Positions 56,672 to 64,000 of a stretch of 64,000 nt of DNA are shown here, piece by piece (position 1 is the stretch's first letter; each line of letters begins with the position of its first letter). The position numbers and the translations under genes are program-made. The DNA is from Planctomycetota bacterium (GTDB taxonomy: Bacteria > Planctomycetota > Planctomycetia > Pirellulales > Lacipirellulaceae), in contig JAJDED010000038.1 of assembly GCA_029259915.1 (NCBI GenBank), forward strand, positions 1-64,000. The letters are read 5' to 3'. Under the pieces are notes generated by a model. That model was not told the DNA's origin. It did no database searches and saw nothing but the letters and a program-made list of their open reading frames with translations.

Positions 56672-58510
56672 CTAAACGGCAAACGGCAAATCGCGGCCGC
56701 GTCTCGAACAAACCATAAGGACAAGCAGCACAGCACACAATATGGCGGTCGGCCCCGGCTCGGGCACTGCAGTCGAGGTTGCAGTCTGCGGCGCGACCGT
56801 GCCGTAGTTCGCCTGCCAGTCGGTCAGGTCTGGCGCGCTCAACGGATTAGGCGACTCGCCCCGTTGCCATTTCAAGAAATCGGCACCGTCGACGTCGCCA
56901 TCTCTATCGAAGTCGCCTGCAAGTGGCTCGGGAACAAGAATCAACTCTATCATGTGAAAAATGTCATCGCCATCCGCTTCACTAAACAGAATCAAATCTT
57001 TGACCGAATCGATGAAGTCGGCATTGGACAGTTCAAAGAAAGCTTCCTTCCAGAGACCCGTATTCATTTTTGCAACCGTGCCCAAATTGATTTCTCCACC
57101 TGCATTTTCATACAGGAGCGACCAGGTATCCAAACCTTCATCCAGATAAGCTACTCGAATGCTGAGGTCCTTTCCGCTGATTGCGTCTCTAAATTCGCTG
57201 TTCAGAATAAATTCCATGCGGTCCGTTGCATTGGTTTGCCGGCTCCAGTAACTTTCTTTGGCAGGAAAGGGGCCGGCTTGAGTCAGGCCAACGCTGGTGT
57301 TGTCAGGATCAACTTGCGAGATAAAAAACTCGTAGTTGTCAACCCATTCGTAATCGGGAAACCGATTTTGCATGTTGGGATTAATGACAGCAGGCCGCAG
57401 GGCAATCCAAGCGCCCGGGCTGACATCCGGCGAAGCATGATACCCGGCATATTTGTTGGCAAATTCAAAAGTGTCGAAAAGGGCCGGGTCGGCAAGATCA
57501 TCGCCTCGGTAAGCGAGAAACGAAACACCTCGGTGCATATTCCAAAGCGCTTCCCAGTAGGCACCTTGCTCGCGGCTAACGGAGGTATCGTCGGGGTCAA
57601 CAAGTCCAGTAAGGTTTGCGAAATTCTCGCTGTAGCCAACGGTGAGCCCCGGCTTGGTATATTCGAGATATCCGGCAAAGAGCTCGCTGTTTTGTTCAAA
57701 AGGTTTCGTACTTGTTGAATAAAACCAAAAGCCATCATCAACCAGGTTTTGGTGAGAGGGGATATTTGCTTCTCGGTTCTCTGCTATCCATCCGCCAGAC
57801 TTCGTAAAGGCTCGGATTGCCACCGGAATCTCGGGGAGAAACACTTTGTGGAAGTCGACAATTGATTCCGAATAAGCGATAGCCAACTCATCCGTGTAGG
57901 GGACGTCATAAATGTGACCCGAAGGTGTGGGCGTGAGTAAGCTAGGATCCTGATCGGCAGAACTCAGCCAGTATTGTTCCGTTGCGACAGCGTTCCAGTT
58001 TTGCCGAATGAGCAGAACATTATCTTTGTACGGAGAAGTCTTCAAGTGTGCGGCCAAGGCATCGATAAATTGTTTTGTGTGATCCAGGAAAAGGGGATCC
58101 CAGAATTGAGGGTAAATGATCTCCGGATTATTAGGACCACTTCTCGATACTAGGGTACCATGGGCAACCGAATCAAAAATCCAATCAGGAAAGTCGTCCA
58201 TGTTCGCGTTGACTTGTACGCTTGCCTTCACGCCCAGCGAGTTCATTAAAGCTAAATCGCTGTCCAGTCTTGCCCAATCAAAGACCCCGTTGCCGGGCTC
58301 GAGGTCTTTCCAGTTTGTGAATATCTGTCCTCCCTTCACATGATCCAGGTTGAGGATTTGACTGTCATTTCCCGGCCAGATGGAGTAGACGCCGGCATCT
58401 GGTACCTGGGCGCGGCTCGCAAGCGGGGAGATGAGTAGAAGTAAAATAATTGTGAGTCCACGACAAGTTCCTGTGAGGAGGAACGTGGACGAACGATTGA
58501 ATTTTTTCAC
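56672..58510 (-). CDS. Exported TIM-barrel (glycoside hydrolase-like) dockerin/PEP-CTERM protein
   Basis: The 612-residue protein has a signal peptide (about 1-34), then a region with beta-galactosidase-type pattern: QIFTNWKDLEPGNGVFDWARLDSDLALMNSLGVKASVQVNA, the usual early barrel of clan GH-A. A later part resembles a carbohydrate-binding sandwich (YWSRQTNATDRMEFILNSEF). A single dockerin-like repeat (DFDRDGDVDGADFLKWQ, about 542-558) and a PEP-CTERM tail (VPEPGPTAILCAVLLVLMV, then RRGRD) end it. Likely acts on surface or environmental polysaccharide. GTG start. Confidence 0.75.
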   Translation of the reverse strand: MKKFNRSSTFLLTGTCRGLTIILLLLISPLASRAQVPDAGVYSIWPGNDSQILNLDHVKGGQIFTNWKDLEPGNGVFDWARLDSDLALMNSLGVKASVQVNANMDDFPDWIFDSVAHGTLVSRSGPNNPEIIYPQFWDPLFLDHTKQFIDALAAHLKTSPYKDNVLLIRQNWNAVATEQYWLSSADQDPSLLTPTPSGHIYDVPYTDELAIAYSESIVDFHKVFLPEIPVAIRAFTKSGGWIAENREANIPSHQNLVDDGFWFYSTSTKPFEQNSELFAGYLEYTKPGLTVGYSENFANLTGLVDPDDTSVSREQGAYWEALWNMHRGVSFLAYRGDDLADPALFDTFEFANKYAGYHASPDVSPGAWIALRPAVINPNMQNRFPDYEWVDNYEFFISQVDPDNTSVGLTQAGPFPAKESYWSRQTNATDRMEFILNSEFRDAISGKDLSIRVAYLDEGLDTWSLLYENAGGEINLGTVAKMNTGLWKEAFFELSNADFIDSVKDLILFSEADGDDIFHMIELILVPEPLAGDFDRDGDVDGADFLKWQRGESPNPLSAPDLTDWQANYGTVAPQTATSTAVPEPGPTAILCAVLLVLMVCSRRGRDLPFAV

Positions 58511-58874
58511 TTTTTCATTCCCTTACATCTGATTTCAAACGCCGTGAAGCCCCACCTTCTCGAAGAAAGCCGGCATTTGATATACTGCCCAAGACATCAA
58601 ACCCTGATTATCAACGGGAGTTTCGCGGTTTTTTCTTTTTTTGGGGGCAGACCAATGCCACCCGTGTCCACGCCGATTGCGGCTCAGCAGCATAATTGCT
58701 AGCAATGCCTGCTTGGCATTTCCAGAGGAATGGCTGAACGCGCCCCGCGTAGCTTCCGATATTCCTACTAGGTTGCGCGACCCGCAACGTTGCCGCGATT
58801 GGCATAAGCCTTTCGCCCGTCGGCAACGCCTACGAATTTTTTGACCTCTTCTGGTGCAGAGAGACCCAAACATT
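58511..58874. other. Divergent intergenic region before PhyH-family gene
   Basis: It should carry promoters for the minus-strand PEP-CTERM gene and the plus-strand oxygenase gene. TTTTTTCTTTTTTTGGGGG lies near 58629-58647. No gene is called; small frames here are not supported. Confidence 0.5.
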
Positions 58875-59975
58875 ATGAACCTTCATCCAAAAGTCCGTCC
58901 CCTTTGGCAACGGTTGCTGATTGTTCCCTCCTTGTGCTTGCTGATGGTTTACAAGGCGTTGCATCTGCCACGTGGGATCTTGCCGCGCGCGTTTCGTTCG
59001 ATCGTTACGCATTGGCACTATTCGATGTTTTGGACGGTAATTAAATCTGGGGTGACCCGCGCTTATATCGACGAGCCTTGTCAATTCAAGATGCCGTTGT
59101 CCATCAAACCCAAAGCGGAAGTACAACCTCCGCACAAATTGGCACAGGAACAGATCCAGAAATTTTGCGAAGACGGTTTCTTGGGTCCCTTCGACGTGTT
59201 CAGCCCCGAAGAGATGGCCGACTTTCGCAACGAGATGCTTGCCGTGGAACATACCAAATCAAAAACCTACGGTTTCTGTACTCCACGTGATCGCCATTTT
59301 GAGATGCCGCGGCTGTGGAACTACATGATTCATCCGGCCATCACAGAACGCTTAGCCCAATTGCTGGGTCCCGATCTCTTGTGTTGGCGGTCGCAATTGT
59401 TTTACAAGCCGCCCCATTCCCCGGCGATTCAATTCCATCAGGCGAGCACGTTCATGGTGGAAGATTACCTCGACCCGGCAATTTTTCCTCCAAACATGGA
59501 CGAGATGTTTCAGCTCACCGTTTGGGTAGCTGTCGACGATGCCACGGAAGAAAACGGCTGTTTACAGTTTGTCCCTGGCAGCCACGAACGGATTCGCACG
59601 ATCAAGTTCGGCGGCGAAGAGGGGTTCTATAACGCTAGTTTCTCGCTGGAATTTGATCGCGATCCCAACAGGATTGTCACGGTACCCTGCAAGTCGGGCC
59701 AGGCGATTATCTTCACCGAACGCTGCATCCACGGCTCGCCGCCCAACACCACCGATCGCCATCGGCTGGCATTCAACATCCGAGCGGTTCCCACCAGTGT
59801 GCCCGTCTATACGAACAAGAAGAAATACCGGTCGGTTTACAACGGGGGCGTCTATCACCTCGATCAATGGGGCGTTGCCCTGCTGCGCGGCGAAGACCGT
59901 CACCGCCTGAGCCGCTCGGTCGACCTTCCTAAACAGTACATCGATGAAGCCGGCCAAATGCGTCGCGCTGCCTAA
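58875..59975 (+). CDS. PhyH-superfamily Fe(II)/2-oxoglutarate enzyme with HxA motif (possible halogenase)
   Basis: The 366-residue enzyme has the PhyH/SyrB2-like fold. Seen are a hydrophobic N-terminal region (about 12-50), CWRSQLFYKPP, then FHQASTF where the facial triad HxD reads H188-Q-A190. ENGCLQFVPGSHERI, the distal His in RCIHGSP (H286) and the 2-oxoglutarate-binding Arg in HRLAF (R297) follow. Replacement of Asp by Ala or Gly opens a halide site in non-heme iron halogenases such as SyrB2. The motif neighbourhood (CWRxxxF...HQAxTF) also fits that group. Alternatively it is an inactive or diverged dioxygenase. An SDR gene follows 34 bp later. Confidence 0.8.
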   Translation: MNLHPKVRPLWQRLLIVPSLCLLMVYKALHLPRGILPRAFRSIVTHWHYSMFWTVIKSGVTRAYIDEPCQFKMPLSIKPKAEVQPPHKLAQEQIQKFCEDGFLGPFDVFSPEEMADFRNEMLAVEHTKSKTYGFCTPRDRHFEMPRLWNYMIHPAITERLAQLLGPDLLCWRSQLFYKPPHSPAIQFHQASTFMVEDYLDPAIFPPNMDEMFQLTVWVAVDDATEENGCLQFVPGSHERIRTIKFGGEEGFYNASFSLEFDRDPNRIVTVPCKSGQAIIFTERCIHGSPPNTTDRHRLAFNIRAVPTSVPVYTNKKKYRSVYNGGVYHLDQWGVALLRGEDRHRLSRSVDLPKQYIDEAGQMRRAA

Positions 59976-60009
59976 CCTTTTTCATCACTCATAAATTCTT
60001 CCCGTCGCC

Positions 60010-60861
60010 ATGCGCACGATTCGCGACAAGCATGCTTTGGTTACCGGAGCGGCCTCCGGCATCGGTCGGGCCATCGCTCTGAAGCTTGCGAGCGAAGGAG
60101 CACACCTCCATTTGTTCGACATCAATCCTGTCGGGTTGACCCAAGTGGTTACGGAAGCAAAGCAAAAAGGCGTTCACGCGACCGGCCATCTTTGCGACGT
60201 GAGCAAGCCGGCAGAAATCTCGGCAGGCGTGGCTCGGCTGCTCGATCGATGCCCTGACATCGACATCTTAGTGAACAACGCCGGCATTACTTACTACGGT
60301 CAAACCGAGCACATGTCGACCGAAGATTGCCAACGCCTGCTGGCCGTCAATCTCTTGGCACCGATTCAATTCACGCGCGAACTGTTGCCGACCCTGCTTG
60401 GGCAACGGGAATCTCACGTGCTGAACGTGGCCAGTTTTTTCGGACTGATCGGCACCCGCCGTCTGGCGGCGTACACGGCTAGCAAATACGGCCTGGTAGG
60501 TTTCAGCGAATCACTGCGCGCCGAGTATGCCCGCAGCAGTTTGGGCGTAACCGCGCTGTGCCCCGGCTTTGTCGACACCGACTTGTTCGCCACCGCGTCA
60601 CTCGGTTACGACCGCTCCAGCCAAAAGCTGCCCCCGCGTTGGATGCTTACCACACCCGAGAAAATCGCCGATCGCGCGCTCCGAGCAATATATCGCAACC
60701 GGGCTCTCGAAATTACACAGTGGTATGCGCGAGTCGCCTACGCCGGAAAACGGTTCTTTCCAAGTTTACTCGATTGGGCAAACCATCTAAGCCGCAAGAA
60801 GTTCTCTGTGCACAAATCAGAAAGCGATGTTCAAGTCGAACCGCTACGTAAAGCCGCCTAG
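60010..60861 (+). CDS. Short-chain dehydrogenase/reductase
   Basis: The 283-residue Rossmann enzyme has VTGAASGIGRA (cofactor loop, residues 11-21), DVSKP, NNAGITYYG, the catalytic Ser in NVASFFG and YTASKYG (YxxxK). An unusually long C-terminal tail (about 225-283) is basic and hydrophobic (WYARVAYAGKRFFPSLLDWA) and may bind membrane. It starts 34 bp after the HxA oxygenase and is likely on the same transcript, so it may act on that enzyme's substrate or product. Confidence 0.88.
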   Translation: MRTIRDKHALVTGAASGIGRAIALKLASEGAHLHLFDINPVGLTQVVTEAKQKGVHATGHLCDVSKPAEISAGVARLLDRCPDIDILVNNAGITYYGQTEHMSTEDCQRLLAVNLLAPIQFTRELLPTLLGQRESHVLNVASFFGLIGTRRLAAYTASKYGLVGFSESLRAEYARSSLGVTALCPGFVDTDLFATASLGYDRSSQKLPPRWMLTTPEKIADRALRAIYRNRALEITQWYARVAYAGKRFFPSLLDWANHLSRKKFSVHKSESDVQVEPLRKAA

Positions 60862-61003
60862 TGCCAAGTTTTCTGCTTCTTACATGAGAGTTTGCAAAAA
60901 TTGTTTTGCAACCCATTCCTCTGACGGGTAAGGTATCTGGAGGTGATTTTTGTGGGTAGTGTGCGCGCAGCCTTGTCAAACATCTTCATAGGATACTCGC
61001 TAA

Positions 61004-62863
61004 GTGTCGTTCTCTCGGGCTGCGTTGTTTGGATTGTTTGTCCAGCTGATAATTTGCTCTCAGCATGCCGTCGCCGTGGTTCAGACGATTGCCATTACAG
61101 CCGATGACGCCGGCGGGGTGATTGGCGGTAAGTTTGCATCACTTGAATTGGGTCCGATCAACGCCAATGGCCAGGTGGTTTTCACCGCACAACTTCAACA
61201 AGGCCTCGGCGGCGTCGGCGTTGCCGATGATCAAGGCGTGTGGCTCTTCGACGGTGCGAGCAACTTACTCGTAGCGCGCGAGGGCATCGCCAATGTCCCC
61301 GGTGTTGCGGCAGGCGAGTTCCAAGTGTTTCACGATATCGCAATCGACACCGCAGGAAACGCAACATTGCGTGCCGCGCTCGAAGTGGGTCCGGGCGGCG
61401 TAGCGTCGGACAGTAACCAAGGAATCTGGAAATATCCGTCAGGCGTCGGATCGTTGATCGCACGCACTGGTTCAGGCAACGTACCGGGAGTGGCAGGCGC
61501 CAGTTTTGCCGGTCTGCCCTTTGCACTTTCGATGAATAACCAGGGAAATCTTGCACTAAGTGGATCGCTCGTAATTGGTGGAGGAATTTCGCCCCTCGAT
61601 GACCGCGGAGTATGGACGTACGACAGCTTGGGAGGGACGCTTGTCGCTCGCGAAGGAATTACCAGCACGCCCGATGTGGGCGGAGGAACTTTTTCCACTT
61701 TCGGTGAACCGCGTACGAACTCTGCTGGTGACACCGTCTTTATGGGTGTGATGAATGTCGTCGGAGGCATTACCAACTCCAATCGAACCGGAATCTGGCG
61801 TTTTACACCTTTGGGAGGGAGTTTGGTGGCACGTACGGGTGTCGGAAACGTTCCCGATTTACCAGGCGAAAATTTTAGCCTGTTTGAGCCCCCATCGATC
61901 AATGCTTCTGGACAAATTGCATTGTCTGGCACACTGGCAGCCAGTGTTGGTGTGAATTCAAGCAACGATCGAGGTGTTTGGCTTTATACCGGAACCACCG
62001 GCACGATGCTCGCACGCGAAGGCAGCGCAGCGGTGCCCGAGATCGCCGGGGCAAACTTCGCCGATTTCCAGTCGTCCCTGCTAAACGATGCCGGAAATGT
62101 CGCGGTCATTGGCAGTTTAGAAATCGGTCCCGGCGGAGTCGCTGCAGGCGACAACCAGGGTATTTGGTTTCTGGAGGGCGGCGGACAACTGGCTGCCCGC
62201 ACCGGCAGCGGGAACGTCCCCGGCGTAGCAAGCGCCAACTTCGCCAGCTTCGACAAAATAGCACTCAATACCGAAGGATCCCTAGCAATCGCCGCGACTC
62301 TGGAATCAGGCGTTGGAGGCGTCGCTGCAAACAACGATACGGGATTATGGCTGATCGATTCTATGGGCAGTGGAACACTTGTAGCCCGCGAAGGCGATCT
62401 GTTGGCCGGACGCACGATCGACACGCTCGACTTCGTCGGCAACTCCGCCGGCACTGATGGACGAGCAACCGGCTTGAACGACATCGGCCAACTGGCATTC
62501 CAAGCCACTTTTACAAACGGCGACAGCGGTCTTTTTTTATTTTCGTCCTTCGCCGCTGACTTCGACAACGACGGCGACGTCGACGATGCCGACCTCGCAA
62601 TCTGGAACACCTCCTATGCCACCAACAGCGGCGCCGATGCCGACTCCGACGGCGATTCCGACGGCAACGATTTTCTCATCTGGCAACAGCAGTTCGGCAA
62701 TGGCGTATCACCACTCGCGGTTTCGAAATCCGTGCCGGAACCGCTCTCCGAGGGGTTGCTCATCCTCGGCATAGCGTGGACAATAGTGGGTAGACAACGG
62801 GGGCTCCAATGGTCAGCAGGGCATCGAAAATTCGACAAAGAATCGCGCTGTTCATCTGCGTAG
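61004..62863 (+). CDS. Exported repeat protein with dockerin-like domain and PEP-CTERM-like tail
   Basis: The 619-residue protein has a signal peptide (about 1-25) and then about eight imperfect units of 60-65 residues of the type SINxxGxVAxxGxLxxGxGGVxxxxxxGIWxxxGGxLxARxGxxNVPG. This resembles a beta-propeller-like repeat family of planctomycetes. A dockerin pair (DFDNDGDVDDADLAIWN, DSDGDSDGNDFLIWQ) and VPEPLSEGLLILGIAW + GRQRG follow. The tail continues about 20 residues past the basic cluster, which is odd for this signal, and overlaps the next gene by 55 bp. GTG start with AGGA upstream. Confidence 0.78.
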   Translation: MSFSRAALFGLFVQLIICSQHAVAVVQTIAITADDAGGVIGGKFASLELGPINANGQVVFTAQLQQGLGGVGVADDQGVWLFDGASNLLVAREGIANVPGVAAGEFQVFHDIAIDTAGNATLRAALEVGPGGVASDSNQGIWKYPSGVGSLIARTGSGNVPGVAGASFAGLPFALSMNNQGNLALSGSLVIGGGISPLDDRGVWTYDSLGGTLVAREGITSTPDVGGGTFSTFGEPRTNSAGDTVFMGVMNVVGGITNSNRTGIWRFTPLGGSLVARTGVGNVPDLPGENFSLFEPPSINASGQIALSGTLAASVGVNSSNDRGVWLYTGTTGTMLAREGSAAVPEIAGANFADFQSSLLNDAGNVAVIGSLEIGPGGVAAGDNQGIWFLEGGGQLAARTGSGNVPGVASANFASFDKIALNTEGSLAIAATLESGVGGVAANNDTGLWLIDSMGSGTLVAREGDLLAGRTIDTLDFVGNSAGTDGRATGLNDIGQLAFQATFTNGDSGLFLFSSFAADFDNDGDVDDADLAIWNTSYATNSGADADSDGDSDGNDFLIWQQQFGNGVSPLAVSKSVPEPLSEGLLILGIAWTIVGRQRGLQWSAGHRKFDKESRCSSA

Positions 62864-64000
62864 CGCTGATGCCGTTGTCAGTTTTCGCCCAGTCGCCGCC
62901 CGATCCCAATTACGTCCGGCAGACGATCTACCCGTCTTATCTCGACTTCAAGACCGACTTGCTGGCAACGGTCAACATCGCTGATCCCGTCCAGCGCGCA
63001 GCCGAACTCGATACCCTTTGGACGACCCTGCAAAACGCCGGCCAAGTTCCCTACGCCCAGGATAATCAAGTGGCGATGCTCTACCGCGGTTCGGCTAGTA
63101 GCGTGGCTTGGCCGGGCGATTTCAACGGTTGGAGTCCATCCTCTTCCACTTGGCAGGGCACACAGTTTCCGGGAACCGATCTTTGGATCGTGGAAAAAAT
63201 CTTTCCGACCGATGCGCGGCTCGATTACAAAATCGTCCTGAACAACTCGTCCTGGATTCTCGACCCAGCCAATCCCTTGCAAATGTGGGGCGGCTTTGGA
63301 CCGAATAACGAGTTGCGGATGCCCGACTATATTTTCCCTCAAGAAACCGTCCGCCAACCGGGAGTGCCTCAGGGAAATCTCACCAGCAACATCACGACCA
63401 CCAGCTCCAATCTGGGCTACAACGTCAACTACCGCGTCTACACCCCGCCAGGTTACAGCACAGCGGGACTCGCGAATCTGCCGGTCGTTTACGTCACCGA
63501 CGGTCATGAATACCTGGCCGATCACCTTGGCAGCATGGTCGTGGTTCTCGACAACCTGATCGACGCCGGCACGCTGCAGCCAACCATGGCAGTGTTTATC
63601 GATCCACGCGATCCGGTTTCCGGCGTCAATCGTCGGGGAAGTGAGTACACGGGCAATCCCGCCTTCGCGAACTTTGTAGCCGACGAATTAGTACCAGAAG
63701 TCGACGCCGCTTACCGCAGCTTGGCCTCGGCTGCCGGTCGTACGATCTTGGGTACGTCGTTTGGCGGCGTGAACTCGGCCTACTTCGGCGGCACGCGCTC
63801 CGATGTTTTTGAAAACATTGCAGTGCAATCGCCTTCCAACTTTTCCAGCGTCTTCAATCTTTATGCTACCCAAGCATTGCAAAACGAAGTGGACCTCGCC
63901 ATCACTGCCGGAACCATCGGCGACGGCAGCGGCGGAGCAAGCCTCGCTGCAATCCTCGCCGCGGGTGGTTACGACTATACTTTCACCGAGACCAACGAAG
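62809..64000 (+). CDS. Secreted esterase with glycogen-binding-like domain (partial)
   Basis: The reading frame is open from ATG 62809 to the window end (at least 397 residues). It has a signal peptide (IRQRIALFICVALMPLSVFAQ), an E-set/glycogen-binding-like domain (AWPGDFNGWSP, about 100-110) and an alpha/beta-hydrolase of the esterase D/CE1 type. That domain shows PVVYVTDGHEYL and the nucleophile in GTSFGGVNS (about 316). Such enzymes remove acyl or feruloyl groups from polysaccharides or act on siderophores. It overlaps the previous gene by 55 bp; the 3' part is outside the window. Confidence 0.85.
   Translation, partial: MVSRASKIRQRIALFICVALMPLSVFAQSPPDPNYVRQTIYPSYLDFKTDLLATVNIADPVQRAAELDTLWTTLQNAGQVPYAQDNQVAMLYRGSASSVAWPGDFNGWSPSSSTWQGTQFPGTDLWIVEKIFPTDARLDYKIVLNNSSWILDPANPLQMWGGFGPNNELRMPDYIFPQETVRQPGVPQGNLTSNITTTSSNLGYNVNYRVYTPPGYSTAGLANLPVVYVTDGHEYLADHLGSMVVVLDNLIDAGTLQPTMAVFIDPRDPVSGVNRRGSEYTGNPAFANFVADELVPEVDAAYRSLASAAGRTILGTSFGGVNSAYFGGTRSDVFENIAVQSPSNFSSVFNLYATQALQNEVDLAITAGTIGDGSGGASLAAILAAGGYDYTFTETNE

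Noticed and set aside
58875-59975. Reading HQA in the PhyH-family enzyme as a possible sequencing error for HQD
   Set aside because: The codon is GCG; changing it to an Asp codon (GAC or GAT) needs two base changes, and the surrounding motif fits the HxA halogenase group, so it is kept as real.

Overview
The window looks like chromosomal DNA from a planctomycete, most likely order Pirellulales. The evidence is three exported proteins that end in the VPEP...RRR sorting tail, each preceded by a dockerin-like Asp-rich calcium repeat (DFDxDxDVDxADLxxW). Other signs are Zn-ribbon and LQGxW-type lineage proteins, a planctomycete-style beta-barrel, very many short intergenic hairpin repeats, and LPS genes (kdsA, waaF) beside ordinary housekeeping genes. 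I saw no rRNA, tRNA, CRISPR array or phage structural genes.

Layout. 1-13 kb: a tail-specific protease, a trpD-phnP-like operon on the minus strand, a nucleoside-hydrolase homologue with altered active-site residues, small membrane and exported proteins, an exported dockerin/PEP-CTERM protein, and eno. A PIN-toxin/antitoxin pair sits just downstream of eno and is followed by a second copy of the eno 3' end. An ArsM-like methyltransferase and a DUF1080 protein follow. 13.3-18.4 kb: a compact minus-strand locus with a WXG100-like protein, a coiled-coil protein, a second short W-x-D helical-hairpin protein and a 1303-residue FtsK/EssC-like ATPase. This is a candidate type VII-like secretion system without the usual partner genes. 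18.7-22.3 kb: one gene fusing a fatty-acyl-AMP ligase, a carrier domain and an alpha-oxoamine synthase.

22.3-31 kb: repeat-rich DNA with a small conserved-looking gene, a beta-barrel outer-membrane protein, a TraB/TIKI-like protein, a 32-codon bL37-like ribosomal protein gene too short for standard ORF calling, a FabZ-like dehydratase, trmB and purF. 31-53 kb: S9 peptidase, comEC, an acyl-lipid desaturase, two membrane-anchored STN-like proteins, glutamate dehydrogenase, plsC-like acyltransferase, a VWA protein, kdsA overlapping a transglutaminase-like lipoprotein, an SBF-type transporter, waaF, a POT transporter and trhO. 53.6-56.6 kb: feoA-feoA-feoB plus a Cys-rich small membrane protein, preceded by a Fur-box-like palindrome. 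56.6-64 kb: a TIM-barrel PEP-CTERM protein, a PhyH-superfamily oxygenase whose facial-triad Asp is Ala (HxA, the halogenase signature), an SDR, a repeat-rich PEP-CTERM protein, and a secreted CE1-type esterase that runs off the window end.

The strongest candidates for new biology are the minimal WXG100/EssC-like locus, the HxA oxygenase (possible aliphatic halogenase) with its SDR neighbour, the toxin-antitoxin pair flanked by a duplicated enolase 3' end, and the FAAL-ACP-oxoamine synthase fusion. All functions are inferred from sequence reading; no database search was run.
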